A stretch of DNA of 64,000 nucleotides from 55-13 sp964501275 (GCA_964501275.1 CAZCSP010000014.1:1-64000); one strand, 5' to 3'. Shown: positions 41,873-50,082, counted from the first letter of the stretch. A program made the numbers and translations. The notes: generated from the sequence alone by a model not told the origin.

Positions 41873-42239
41873 ATGTTTCCCTCAACTCTTTGGGCGCCTT
41901 GCTCCGCCAAGCCTCGATGATCAGGTCTTCCAGTTCCTCCGCCGACCAGTCCTCCAGCCGCACGATCACCGCCGGGTAACCGTTGTAGTGAGGATCATCG
42001 ACGAAGCGGTCTGGGTTCTCGCTGATCAGGAGGTCCTTGGCCGATAGGTTGGGGACGACGATGGCGATCACGGCGTCGTTGACCACCCGAGCTTTCTTGG
42101 GATGCACCCGCTCCAGCCACGACCACAAGATGCCTTTGGCCTTCCCCTTCACCACTACCGAAAACCCAAACCGTCCCTCGCCTTCCACCATGCCGGGGAG
42201 TCGGGAAGCGATTTGCCGAACATCGTCTTGAGTAGCCAT
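41859..42239 (-). CDS. MmcQ/YjbR family protein
   Basis: 126 residues from MATQDDVRQIASRLPG. The fold is CyaY-like: GRFGFSVVVKGKAKGILWSW, PDRFVDDPHYNGYPAVIVRL and a C-terminal helix LEDLIIEAWRSKAPKEL. Members are cytosolic, sometimes described as DNA-binding, with no settled role. First gene of a three-gene minus-strand operon with overlapping ends. Confidence 0.9.
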   Translation of the reverse strand: MATQDDVRQIASRLPGMVEGEGRFGFSVVVKGKAKGILWSWLERVHPKKARVVNDAVIAIVVPNLSAKDLLISENPDRFVDDPHYNGYPAVIVRLEDWSAEELEDLIIEAWRSKAPKELRETYDGQ

Positions 42240-42487
42240 GTCACCCATCACCCATTGCCATCAGACCTTCATATGATACGGCGGCATCCAGAATAGCTTG
42301 GCTTATATGCACCGCTCTTCTTTGAACCACAGATGACGCAGATGTTCACAGATGGGAAGAACCACAAAAAATACAGAGGGCCACAAAAAGACGCGGAAGC
42401 GGTCTTCACGGATGACGGGTATTCCGAAGCAAAGGGGTTGGCTTTTTTGGAAAACACTCCCCAAAAACCAAAAGCCCAGCGCCCTCC
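42240..42487. repeat. Intergenic gap with accacagatgac-type repeat
   Basis: At about 42333-42412 the text ttgaaccacagatgacgcag, cacagatgggaagaaccac and acagagggccac recurs in slightly varied form, a low-complexity dispersed repeat type also suggested at 18921-18950 (other strand). Nothing else recognised. Confidence 0.4.
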
Positions 42488-42943
42488 TCAGAAGTGCATC
42501 TCCCGATCCCCGTAGAGGGTCTGGATGTAGTTGATCTGGCCTTCGTGGTAGACCATATTCCAGTAGGGATGGAAGAGGCCGTCGCTCACCACGATCTTCC
42601 CCCAGGGTGCGGCGAACTCTTCCCCAAGCTCCTCATCGCGCACCGCCATCACAACCTCCGCATACTGCTCCGTGCTATCCCAAAGGACGCGAAGCATGAT
42701 GTCCAAGTCCACGCCCTCCCAAGCCGGGGAATCGGGGAGATTCTCGAAACTGCGGGTGGGAATGATCCGGGCCACGCGCCAGTTGCCGTGGATGCAATCC
42801 GCCAACTGTTCCAGAACGCATCGGCCGTTGTCCAAGGGGACCCAGGTGAGGCGCTCGGAAGGCATCGCTTTGGTCGTCGCCGCCAACTGGCCGGCCTGAT
42901 CCCTCAATCTTTTCGCCAGCGCCCGCTGAAGTTCCTGTGCCAT
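42488..42943 (-). CDS. DinB-family protein
   Basis: 151 residues from MAQELQRALAKRL (the ORF extends 15 codons into the GGDEF gene). Four-helix-bundle DinB fold: LADCIHGNWRVARI and FHPYWNMVYHEGQINYIQTL provide the expected His residues for a metal site (HxxxxxxxH-like spacing, HEGQINY). DinB proteins can be thiol-dependent transferases; substrate unknown. It follows the diguanylate cyclase by 16 nt. Confidence 0.85.
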   Translation of the reverse strand: MAQELQRALAKRLRDQAGQLAATTKAMPSERLTWVPLDNGRCVLEQLADCIHGNWRVARIIPTRSFENLPDSPAWEGVDLDIMLRVLWDSTEQYAEVVMAVRDEELGEEFAAPWGKIVVSDGLFHPYWNMVYHEGQINYIQTLYGDREMHF

Positions 42944-42959
42944 ATCCGCCAGTATGTCA

Positions 42960-43718
42960 CTACGCCGAGGCGTCGCCATTGCTGGCAAAGGCGTAGCCCA
43001 TCATGTTCCGTTTGGCGGCATACATAGCGATGTCGGCGCTGCGAATCAGGGAGTCGGGGTCTTCCCCGTTCTGCGGATAGCGGGCAATGCCGATGCTGGG
43101 GTTGACCGATACCGTCGTTCCCCGATGCTCGATTGTGCCGGAGACCTGCTCGATGATCTTGGCGGCGATCTTGGCCAGGTTCACATCGGCGCGGACGTCC
43201 ATCAGGAGGCAGACAAACTCATCTCCTCCAATTCTCGCCACTACATCCGTCTCGCGGATGGAACTCCGAAGCCGTTGGCCCACTACGCGCAGAACCTCGT
43301 CCCCCATCTCGTGCCCGTGTGCGTCGTTGATCGCCTTGAACTTGTCGAGGTCGATGAACATCACCGAGACCGTCCAGCCAAGTTCCCTGGCGAGGACGAA
43401 AGCCGATTGGATGCGATTTTGGAAGAGCATCCGGCTGGGCAGCCCCGTCACCTCGTCGTAGAGGGCCAGAAACCGGGCGTCCTCGCCTTCGATAGCCATC
43501 GGCCCCCACTCTTGAAGACTTCGCTGAATCTCGGCGACAACATTGTGCTGAGCCTCCAGGCAGTTCGCCAGCATTTGGCGGGCATGCGGATCGCTACCGA
43601 TCAGGGCCTCCAACTGGTCCAATTGTCGGGCAACGTCTTGGCTTTGCGCCAAGAGACGGCGCATCCGTTCCAAGCCTTTCCCGTTCTCGGTCGGTCTTAT
43701 GGTATTTACTCTCCCCAT
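42960..43718 (-). CDS. Diguanylate cyclase, GGDEF
   Basis: 252 residues. About 85 residues of N-terminal helical sensor/linker, then a GGDEF domain: FIDLDKFKAINDAHGHEMGD, active-site RIGGDEFVCLL, and an inhibitory RxxD motif (RETD) just upstream. So it should make c-di-GMP and be product-inhibited. No membrane segment. The PilZ protein (11323) and PilT set are plausible downstream targets. Confidence 0.93.
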   Translation of the reverse strand: MGRVNTIRPTENGKGLERMRRLLAQSQDVARQLDQLEALIGSDPHARQMLANCLEAQHNVVAEIQRSLQEWGPMAIEGEDARFLALYDEVTGLPSRMLFQNRIQSAFVLARELGWTVSVMFIDLDKFKAINDAHGHEMGDEVLRVVGQRLRSSIRETDVVARIGGDEFVCLLMDVRADVNLAKIAAKIIEQVSGTIEHRGTTVSVNPSIGIARYPQNGEDPDSLIRSADIAMYAAKRNMMGYAFASNGDASA

Positions 43719-43854
43719 TTCTCAACACAAGACCCCTGCAATTCAGGAGTCATATAGGGAGTTTGACGACCGGGAACGGGAAAACAGTGGGTTTGGCGAG
43801 TTATTCCTACCAAAGACAGGTAAGAATGGGTGACAAAAGTCGGAGTTCGCAGGC

Positions 43855-44562
43855 TTAGGCAGCTTTCCGAATCTCTCGGTAGGGGATCGGCTGGGTGGGC
43901 ATCCGAGGGCCGCCAACCTCCAGATCGAAGTCCATCAAAAGCGTCTTGGCCACCGCCGCCCGATTCCTCAGCACAAAGTCCGCCGGCTTAGAGCCTTCGA
44001 CCGCCGATGTCGGATCGACCTCCAGGCCGTAGCACCGGAACCAGTCGGAGTGCATCTCGGTACAGCCCGTCTGGGGCCAGGCCAAGTGAATGTTCGGCAG
44101 ATGCGAGATCGCTCCCGTCGCGTCCTCTTGCAGGGCATGGGTCGGGTCTACGACGATGATCGGCAAATGGGAGTGCTTGGCGACCATGTGGATATGGTGA
44201 ACGTGTTCCGATTGGGTGTAGGCGCCAAAGAAGGGAGGCATCAAGATCACCGCCCTCGCCCCATGCCGCGCCGCATGTTGGGCCAAATCCAGGCTGAAGG
44301 AGGTTGAAAGGGTCGTCACATTGACCACAACCGACTTCGCATTCTGAGTCTCCCGAAGGACCATCTCGACCAGGTGCTTGCGTTCTGAAAGCGACAAAGT
44401 AGGAAACTCGCCGGTCTCCGTAGCGATGGCAAACCCATCCACCCCTTGCTTGACATAGAAGCGCAGCAAACGGGAAAGACGCACCTCGCTCAGAGAAGCG
44501 CCATCGTCCGTGAACGGAGTCACGATGGGCACAAACCGTCCGGCTAATTCGAACATCGCCAC
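43855..44562 (-). CDS. DapA-like aldolase-fold protein lacking the Schiff-base lysine
   Basis: 235 residues. TIM barrel of dihydrodipicolinate synthase/NAL family: VPIVTPFTDDGASLSE, GVDGFAIATETGEFPTLSLS, GARAVILMPPFFGAY. The loop where the family has the catalytic Lys (I-K-D/E) reads IHLAWPQTGCTEM, and the YNxP motif reads VVDPTH, so lyase chemistry is unlikely. The protein is also shorter than usual (about 290). It may have a new activity or a binding role. Confidence 0.8.
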   Translation of the reverse strand: MAMFELAGRFVPIVTPFTDDGASLSEVRLSRLLRFYVKQGVDGFAIATETGEFPTLSLSERKHLVEMVLRETQNAKSVVVNVTTLSTSFSLDLAQHAARHGARAVILMPPFFGAYTQSEHVHHIHMVAKHSHLPIIVVDPTHALQEDATGAISHLPNIHLAWPQTGCTEMHSDWFRCYGLEVDPTSAVEGSKPADFVLRNRAAVAKTLLMDFDLEVGGPRMPTQPIPYREIRKAA

Positions 44563-44755
44563 TGTAATGTTATGGCGATTTTCTCAGAAACTGGAGGGGG
44601 AGCCTTGAGGGGATGATTCGTGATGGAGGTGATTGACGTGAAAAGGGACGCAAAGTAATCTTTTCCGATCTTCGCGTCCCTTTGTGTGCTTTGCTTCTTG
44701 GTGGTCGTTGAAGACTAACCGATCACCCAACGCCGTAGTGCCGAAACGCCGTCTC
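44563..44755. repeat. Gap with gtgatg repeat next to a terminator hairpin
   Basis: 44611-44640 repeats the unit seen at 37030-37109 (cgtgatggaggtgattgacg). It directly adjoins a 10-bp hairpin described separately. Nothing else seen. Confidence 0.45.
44642..44683 (-). terminator. Rho-independent-type terminator of the rph-rdgB unit
   Basis: Read on the minus strand, a perfect 10-bp stem aaagggacgc / gcgtcccttt with a 22-nt loop is followed by a short T-run (the last arm ends in four T). It lies 73 nt beyond the stop of the minus-strand secreted-protein gene at 44756. Confidence 0.5.
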
Positions 44756-46006
44756 CTACTTCCTTCTCACCGTGATCCACCGGATCTCTTCCACCGTCCG
44801 ATCCCCGATCTTGGCGCGGAATCTGAGGGGCAGGGTTCCTTCGGCGTCGGCGGGGAGTTTCACCGTCAATACTCGGCGGACGCTGGCCCGGGAGTTGTAG
44901 ATGATGAATCCCTTGTCATCTCCCTTCAGCACCTCCCAGTTCACGGGAACCTCCACGTCGCAGGTTCCGTCCAGGCGGTTGACGGTGTTGGACTTGATGT
45001 AGAAAGGAATCTTGATCTCCTGGACGCCTTGCTTCAGCTCGATCCGCTCATCGGCCAAGGAGAAGTCCACCAATGGCGCGATCCGCAGACTGGCTTGGAT
45101 CATCGCGGGAGCCCCGTCGCTTGTGGTGAGGATCGAGGAGACGAGGTGGTAGCCGGTAGGGGCGTCCCGACCGGTCCTTGCCTCATAGTCCACAAAGGTC
45201 CTTCCTTTGCTGTCGAAGTTGGGAAAAGGCTGGCCGAGGGTTGCGGCGTGGCTGGCCAAGGGGCCGAGCGGCTTGATCTCGATCTTCTGCAGGCCGACAT
45301 CCTCCTTCGTGCTGAAGGAGAACCGCACCTTGGTCGAACCGCCGGGCGTCACGGTCCGGCCCGGATTCTCAACCTTCCAATCCAACCCGACCGGCATCGC
45401 GCTGGCCCGCTCGGTGCGCAAGGTGACGACCTTTCCAAGCCGCGGATAGAACGGCTCGGTGGCTTGGGCCGACTGGGCCACGATGTCCATCCGCACCATA
45501 TACCGCTCGCCATCCTTGATCGGCAGAAGCCCCAATCCAGGATCGACGATCGCCGCCTCGATCTGCGCCTCGGTCCCATCCGACTTCCCTTCTACGATTG
45601 CCGCGCGGTCGAACGCAGGAAGGCTTACCCAGCGGGGTCCAGCGACGTTGGTGGCGTCCAATTGGCGGGTCTGCATATATGCCCGCCCATTTGAGATGCG
45701 AAGCCGGAACTCCAGATTGTCCTTACCCACCAGCCAGCCGTTCTGCTTGTTGTCCAGACTGATCACCAGGTCGCTATCAACCGGAATCCGCCCGGCCACA
45801 TAAAGTCGCCCTGGCTCCCACTGGAGAAAGGCCTCGCCGGACGAAGTCTGGGTGAACATGTCCCACTCGTCCGCCGTAATAGCGCCATCGATGACCGGCG
45901 TCATGGCCAACCGGGTCGGCGCGGCCACCGCCTGCGCGTCCGTATAAGGCGTCGGCTCTTGGGCGGCGACAAGGGTGAAAGCGGTTAAAAGGGCCGGTAA
46001 GGTCAT
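44756..46006 (-). CDS. Secreted protein with CBM9/DOMON-like domain
   Basis: 416 residues. Signal peptide MTLPALLTAFTLVAAQ. N-terminal domain resembles CBM9-type sugar-binding beta-sandwiches: TPVIDGAITADEWDMF, LYVAGRIPVDSDLVISLDNK, DNLEFRLRISNGRAYM. The rest consists of two or three Ig-like beta domains (VEVPVNWEVLKG; TLPLRFRAKIGD). Possibly an envelope polysaccharide-binding protein. It starts 48 nt after rdgB and is the last gene of the unit. Confidence 0.75.
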   Translation of the reverse strand: MTLPALLTAFTLVAAQEPTPYTDAQAVAAPTRLAMTPVIDGAITADEWDMFTQTSSGEAFLQWEPGRLYVAGRIPVDSDLVISLDNKQNGWLVGKDNLEFRLRISNGRAYMQTRQLDATNVAGPRWVSLPAFDRAAIVEGKSDGTEAQIEAAIVDPGLGLLPIKDGERYMVRMDIVAQSAQATEPFYPRLGKVVTLRTERASAMPVGLDWKVENPGRTVTPGGSTKVRFSFSTKEDVGLQKIEIKPLGPLASHAATLGQPFPNFDSKGRTFVDYEARTGRDAPTGYHLVSSILTTSDGAPAMIQASLRIAPLVDFSLADERIELKQGVQEIKIPFYIKSNTVNRLDGTCDVEVPVNWEVLKGDDKGFIIYNSRASVRRVLTVKLPADAEGTLPLRFRAKIGDRTVEEIRWITVRRK

Positions 46007-46054
46007 GATTACAGGTATGGACGAACCAGAGCCCGGAACTGAGGCGGCAATTTT

Positions 46055-46741
46055 TTAACCTTTGGGACCTATCCGACCATCCAGCCAATCCGCAAACTCT
46101 CGCAACACCTTCCCCCGATGGCTGATCTGGTGCTTTTGCTCAGCGGTCAGGTCGGCCATGGTGCATCCCAGTTCAGGGAGGTAGAAGATGGGGTCATAGC
46201 CAAAGCCACCGTTTCCAGAGCGTTCTCGGGCGATTCGGCCTTCGCAGATCGCATGGAAGAGCAGAGTCTGAGCCCCCTCCTCGTTTTCCGCGGGATGAAG
46301 CTTGTCCGAGTTGGGATTTGCATCGCGAGAAAATGAGGAGGGGGTTGGGGGTGGAGAAAGAGCGATATAGCATCGGAACCTCGCCCCCCTTCCCTCCTCC
46401 GGCACATCCCGCAGATACTCCAGCACTCGCCCGATTTTGTGGTCGAAGCTGGAATCTTCGCCCTCAAATCGCTTGGAATGCACTCCCGGAGCCCCATCCA
46501 GAGCGTCGATCTCCAGCCCCGCGTCGTCCGCCAGAGACCACTCCCCGGTAAACGCCGCCGCGCTCTCCGACTTGATCGCCGCATTCTCGGCGTAGGTCTC
46601 CCCCGTCTCTTCTGGTTCGGGAGCGCCGGGGTAGTCGGCTAAGGTCTTGATCTCCAGGCCAGGAAATCGCGCAGAAAGAATCTGCACCATCTCCCCGGCC
46701 TTCTTGGCGTTGTGGGTGGCGATGACGAGGCGTTGGATCAT
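46055..46741 (-). CDS. rdgB: Non-canonical purine NTP pyrophosphatase, with repeat insertion
   Basis: 228 residues. Hydrolyses ITP, XTP and dITP. Start VIATHNAKKAGEM, active segment SLADDAGLEIDALDGAPGVH, GFGYDPIFYLPELG and HRGKVLREF are all present. Residues about 133-157 (SPPPTPSSFSRDANPNSD and following) interrupt the usual strand between RCYIAL and CEGRIARE. They are encoded by a 72-bp inverted-repeat element (46273-46344), explaining the extra length over the usual ~200. The start overlaps the VapC stop by 4 nt. Confidence 0.95.
   Translation of the reverse strand: MIQRLVIATHNAKKAGEMVQILSARFPGLEIKTLADYPGAPEPEETGETYAENAAIKSESAAAFTGEWSLADDAGLEIDALDGAPGVHSKRFEGEDSSFDHKIGRVLEYLRDVPEEGRGARFRCYIALSPPPTPSSFSRDANPNSDKLHPAENEEGAQTLLFHAICEGRIARERSGNGGFGYDPIFYLPELGCTMADLTAEQKHQISHRGKVLREFADWLDGRIGPKG
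46273..46344. repeat. MITE-like inverted repeat inside rdgB
   Basis: 72-bp element with near-perfect inverted ends: ccccctcctcgttttccgcg (46273-46292) and cgcgagaaaatgaggaggg + gg (46324-46344), about 31 nt apart. 72 is a multiple of three and no stop codon arises, so the rdgB frame continues through it. Confidence 0.8.
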
Positions 46742-47187
46742 GGCTGGATGTCTTCCAGATAGATGAACTGCATTCCCAATGTCCCGACCAAGCTGGCCAG
46801 CTTGCGATCATTGGAAAGAAAGTGGGTGCATTTGTGAACCTTGGCCGAAGCAAGGTGAATCGCATCCGGCAATCTCGCAGTTGATACTGATCGAACTCTC
46901 GCCGCTTCGACGAGCACATCGCGTGAAACTGGCTCGATCGCCAGCAGGGACCATGGTCCAAAGAAGTCGAGATAATGCTCTTCAACCTCCACATCTCCAT
47001 CCCTGATGGGCCTAACAAGCACCTCAGCGATAGCTAATTCGCTCGTCACAGCTTGGAATCGCCCCTGGTCTAGTGCCGCCAAAACGGCCGATACCGCCTT
47101 CTTGGCTGGCTCAAAAAGCTCTATGGCATAGATGGCGAAATTAGAATCCAGGTAGACCTTTTTGCCATCCAGCCTGTCTAGCTCCAA
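46738..47187 (-). CDS. vapC: PIN-domain toxin, VapC-like
   Basis: 149 residues from TTG 47187, which has GGAG 8 nt upstream and overlaps the antitoxin stop; the longer frame to 47238 would overlap the antitoxin by 60 nt. PIN residues: VYLDSNFAIYAIE, ELAIAEVLVRP, LPDAIHLASA, FLSNDRKLASL. RNase, held by the antitoxin encoded just upstream. The pair is inserted between rph and rdgB. Confidence 0.9.
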   Translation of the reverse strand: MELDRLDGKKVYLDSNFAIYAIELFEPAKKAVSAVLAALDQGRFQAVTSELAIAEVLVRPIRDGDVEVEEHYLDFFGPWSLLAIEPVSRDVLVEAARVRSVSTARLPDAIHLASAKVHKCTHFLSNDRKLASLVGTLGMQFIYLEDIQP

Positions 47188-47405
47188 CTGTCGCGCTCCG
47201 CTTGAAGATATGCGTCTGCGTCCTCTTTGGACTTCCACGTGCCCTTGCCAGTGCCCAGGAAATCGGTTAAGCGGCGCTTTTGCCCAACTTCCTCGTCGAT
47301 TTCCAGAGTTACCTTGGCCCCTTGTCCAGCCTTCAGTCCGGGAACCTCGATCTCCAGCTTCCCGTCCTCAGAGGCCGTCACATGCTTGCGAATCTCGAAT
47401 CCCAT
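47178..47405 (-). CDS. Antitoxin of the VapBC pair
   Basis: 75 residues. N-terminal beta-rich part (GFEIRKHVTASEDGKLEIEV; GQGAKVTLEI) and a C-terminal toxin-binding tail FKSKED-like (WKSKEDADAYLQAERDSWS). This two-part plan, ending in a DxYLxxERDSW motif, is typical of antitoxins paired with PIN toxins in cyanobacteria and related groups. Lies 16 nt downstream of rph and overlaps the toxin start. Confidence 0.85.
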   Translation of the reverse strand: MGFEIRKHVTASEDGKLEIEVPGLKAGQGAKVTLEIDEEVGQKRRLTDFLGTGKGTWKSKEDADAYLQAERDSWS

Positions 47406-47420
47406 ATCCCTATTATCGCC

Positions 47421-48131
47421 CTAAATCCCCAAAGCCGCCTTCTGGGCCGCGATCAACTCGTCGATCCCCTTCTTGCCCAACTTCAGCATCCGACCCAAGG
47501 TATCCGCCGCAAACGGCTCCTGCTCCGCCGTTCCCTGAATCTCCACAAACCGGCCCGACTCCACCATCACGACGTTCATATCCGTGTGCGCGGTGCTGTC
47601 TTCGGCATAGTCCAGATCGAGAATCTCGACCCCGTTACGAACCCCCACCGACACCGCCGCGATCGGCTCTTTGATCGCCATCTGCTTCAGCATCCGGTTC
47701 TTCAGCATCCACTGCATGGCGTCGTAAACCGCGACATAGGCCCCGGTGATCGCCGCGCATCGGGTGCCGCCGTCGGCTTGGATGGCGTCGCAGTCGATGG
47801 TGATCGTCCGCTCGCCCAGCTTCTCCAGATCGACCACGGTGCGCATGGCCCGCCCGATCAGCCGCTGAATCTCCATCGAGCGCCCATTGGGCTTCATCAG
47901 GTCGCGCTGGTTCCGCTGTCGGCCCGAGCGGGGGAGCATGGAGTACTCCGCCGTCAGCCACCCCTCGCCCGAGTTCTTCTTAAAGGGCGGGACGCGGTCT
48001 TCGACCGTGGCGGTCACCAGCATATGGGTGTCGCCGATCTTGATAAGACACGATCCTTCGGCAAATTTGGCGAAGTTTCGTTCGATGGAGAAGGGGCGGA
48101 GTTGGTCAGGTTGTCGACCGTCGGGACGCAT
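47421..48131 (-). CDS. rph: Ribonuclease PH
   Basis: 236 residues from MRPDGRQPDQLRPFSIERN. Phosphorolytic 3-prime trimming of tRNA. Family motifs: GSCLIKIGDTHMLVTATVED, GWLTAEYSMLPRS, RLIGRAMRTVVDLEKLGERT (phosphate site), CDAIQADGGTRCAAITGAY, LDLDYAEDSTAHTDMNVVM. Upstream extension is translated repeat sequence. In many bacteria rph is directly followed by rdgB; here a VapBC pair separates them. Confidence 0.96.
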   Translation of the reverse strand: MRPDGRQPDQLRPFSIERNFAKFAEGSCLIKIGDTHMLVTATVEDRVPPFKKNSGEGWLTAEYSMLPRSGRQRNQRDLMKPNGRSMEIQRLIGRAMRTVVDLEKLGERTITIDCDAIQADGGTRCAAITGAYVAVYDAMQWMLKNRMLKQMAIKEPIAAVSVGVRNGVEILDLDYAEDSTAHTDMNVVMVESGRFVEIQGTAEQEPFAADTLGRMLKLGKKGIDELIAAQKAALGI

Positions 48132-48430
48132 AAAGAACAGTGTACCGACCAAGACCCTGGGATCGCCGAATTCATTCGGCCAACAGGCTTGGAGAGGTTG
48201 CAGACGGCTATCGCGACGCCAGCCCCCGCTCACAGCGCAAGCGCAGTTCGCACCAGAAACCAAAAAGCCCTGTCCCCTTGATGGGGAAAGGGTTTGGGAT
48301 AGGGGTGACGCTTACCGAATGTTTGTATCTGAGTCAAGCGGTCTTCTCGCGATCACTCCCACCCCATAATCCCCCATGCCCAGACAAAGCCAATTGACGC
48401 CTGTGTAAGAAATATCGTACAATCGGGTCG
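48132..48430. repeat. Intergenic region with copy C of the terminator-like repeat
   Basis: 48262-48311 is a 50-bp unit beginning aaaaagccctgtcccc and ending ggataggggtgacgc. Its reverse complement recurs at 49818-49867 with one mismatch. It contains a 9-10 bp stem (ccctttcccc-type) with adjacent T-run when read on the minus strand. It stands upstream of rph and of higB. No other feature seen in these 299 nt. Confidence 0.75.
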
Positions 48431-48772
48431 ATGCAACGGAAGTTCGAGGCATTCGACATGGAAACAATCAACCGTGAGTTTCTGTCCTTGTCGGACCACG
48501 ACGCGGCCACGTTGAAGACCGCCATGAAGAACTATCAGCTCGACACAGGAGTTGGATACACGGTGCGGAACTACGGAGAAGGACTTTGGATGCTGAAAGA
48601 CTCAGGCAGAGCGCAGGGACGATGCCTTTTCTTTCAGCGTCAGGTCGTTGCAGACAAAGAGCGATTGGTGGCGGTCTTGGTTTACAAGAAGGAATCACAG
48701 GAGATCCCGGCAAGGATTCTACGAACCGCCAAGGAGCGAATGAGGCAATGGCTGAATACGAACGAGACATGA
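48431..48772 (+). CDS. higB: RelE/HigB-type toxin
   Basis: 113 residues. Small basic mRNA-interferase fold: FLSLSDHDAATLKTAMKNYQ, YTVRNYGEGLWMLKDSGRAQ, RCLFFQRQVVADKERLVAVL, HKKE-like KKESQEIP with trailing Arg/Lys (AKERMRQWL). Cleaves mRNA on the ribosome. The gene order toxin then HTH antitoxin, with 25-nt overlap, is the HigBA arrangement. Confidence 0.85.
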   Translation: MQRKFEAFDMETINREFLSLSDHDAATLKTAMKNYQLDTGVGYTVRNYGEGLWMLKDSGRAQGRCLFFQRQVVADKERLVAVLVYKKESQEIPARILRTAKERMRQWLNTNET

Positions 48773-49044
48773 TTGACGAACTGAGCGAGCGGCGCGCGGC
48801 AGGCGACCCTGCCTATGCGGCCCTCCATCGCCGGATGGAGATGGTGTGGCGTCTGCTTCCCGTACGCAAGGCGCTGGGACTGACCCAGGAACAAGTGGCC
48901 GAGCGCATGGGGGTGAGCCGCGCACAGGTTGCGGCCCTGGAAACACGCCCCCACAAGGCGTCGCTGGACGCAATCGCCCGGTATGCGGACACGCTGGGCG
49001 CTCGAATCGAGCTGGTGCTACCAGACTCGGTAAAGGCGGCATAG
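48748..49044 (+). CDS. higA: HigA-type XRE antitoxin
   Basis: 98 residues from ATG 48748 with aaggagcg upstream. The helix-turn-helix is VRKALGLTQEQVAERMGVSR AQVAALE (shown in two parts), C-terminal part DTLGARIELVLPDSV. Represses its own operon and neutralises HigB. The module is flanked by inverted 50-bp repeats (48262-48311 and 49818-49867). Confidence 0.92.
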   Translation: MAEYERDMIDELSERRAAGDPAYAALHRRMEMVWRLLPVRKALGLTQEQVAERMGVSRAQVAALETRPHKASLDAIARYADTLGARIELVLPDSVKAA

Positions 49045-49092
49045 TCCTCTCGCCAGCCATTGACGGTATACGCACTTGAGGCAACCCCTAGA

Positions 49093-49689
49093 TCAACGCT
49101 TTTGGAGGGGCTTCCCTTGCATTTTGTCAAAGAGTTCTTTCTGCCTTGGCGTGAGAATGTTAAGCAACTTGCCGAGCGTCTCGTTGTATCGTCGGACAGA
49201 CTCGTTCCTGGCCTCTTCATCCCCATCTGGCCAAGCCATAACCAGACCGGCAGAAAGTCTGGACACCTGCGCTTTCTGCTCGGCGGTAAACCCTAAGTCG
49301 GCTTGGAGCTTGGGTTGCAGCAACTTCGTTGGACCGGGAATTTGGATAGACAGCTGGTTGAATCGTCGCCACTGGTCTGGGGAGAACACATCCTTCAGTT
49401 TGTCGCGATACTGCTCGTGAATTCGCATGAAAGTGAAAGGGGAGCTATCTAGACTTTCCTCTCGCTCAAGCTCCTCGCCCTTAGTCTGGATTGCTTGCTC
49501 AAAATCTGCGGCGATCTTCCTTGCCAACTCCACCTGCTTAGTCGTGAGCCCCATATCGGTGACAGCTGCCACGTTGTCGAGGATATAGAAATCACCCGCA
49601 AACCCATGCTTCATGCCTTGGGCCAGGCTAGATGCAACAAGGAGGGCCAGCAGGCAGGCGAAGATAGACGCTCTAACGATGAAGACCAT
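49093..49689 (-). CDS. Secreted helical protein, Spy-like
   Basis: 198 residues from MVFIVRASIFACLLALLVAS (signal peptide); longer frames upstream are repeat-derived. Helical with LTTKQVELARKIA, FSPDQWRRFNQL, FTAEQKAQVSRL and LTPRQKELFDKM, i.e. four LTxxQ-like motifs. Resembles the protein at 2865-3440 in plan. Likely periplasmic or surface chaperone/sensor; family assignment moderate. It converges on higA. Confidence 0.75.
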   Translation of the reverse strand: MVFIVRASIFACLLALLVASSLAQGMKHGFAGDFYILDNVAAVTDMGLTTKQVELARKIAADFEQAIQTKGEELEREESLDSSPFTFMRIHEQYRDKLKDVFSPDQWRRFNQLSIQIPGPTKLLQPKLQADLGFTAEQKAQVSRLSAGLVMAWPDGDEEARNESVRRYNETLGKLLNILTPRQKELFDKMQGKPLQKR

Positions 49690-50082
49690 GACTATAGATT
49701 CTACACCTGAATCAAGGAAACCAGGGCTGGTCAGGCACTGATTGGATATGGGTGCCTCAAAACCATCGCCATCTAACAATCTCAACCCTGAGGCTACAAA
49801 GTCCAAGCTCTCGGCAGGCGTCACCCCTATCCCAAACCCTTTCCCCATCAAGGGGAAAGGGCTTTTTAGTCGGTTGTGGGGACGGATTGGTGTTGTCTGC
49901 CTCAGGGTGCGCCTTCATCAAAACAACCGCCTACCACCCGTCGCAAACCTGAGGCTACGAGTCGTGCTTAGCCTCAGGGCTGCGGTTTTGTGGCAGGAGA
50001 AGTCCGGCGGTTGGAGCGCCCTGAGGCAGACAATCGATTGTTGTGCCCCTAATAATCGCTTCTCTTGTTCCAAGAATATGAA
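49690..50082. repeat. Gene-free repeat cluster: copy D plus cctgaggc repeats
   Basis: 393 nt without a gene. 49818-49867 is copy D of the 50-bp repeat (stem ccctttcccc / ggggaaaggg then cttttt: terminator-like on the plus strand). Core cctgaggc repeats occur at 49786-49796, 49893-49907 (ttgtctgcctcaggg), 49948-49957 / 49969-49978 (a 10-bp inverted pair) and 50019-50033 (ccctgaggcagacaa). The outermost of these pairs with 50766-50780 across the next gene. Confidence 0.8.

Noticed and set aside
44684..45694. 336-codon plus-strand frame opposite the secreted CBM9-like gene
   Set aside because: The minus strand has a signal peptide and good beta-domain pattern; this frame is Gly/Arg/Asp-rich without features.
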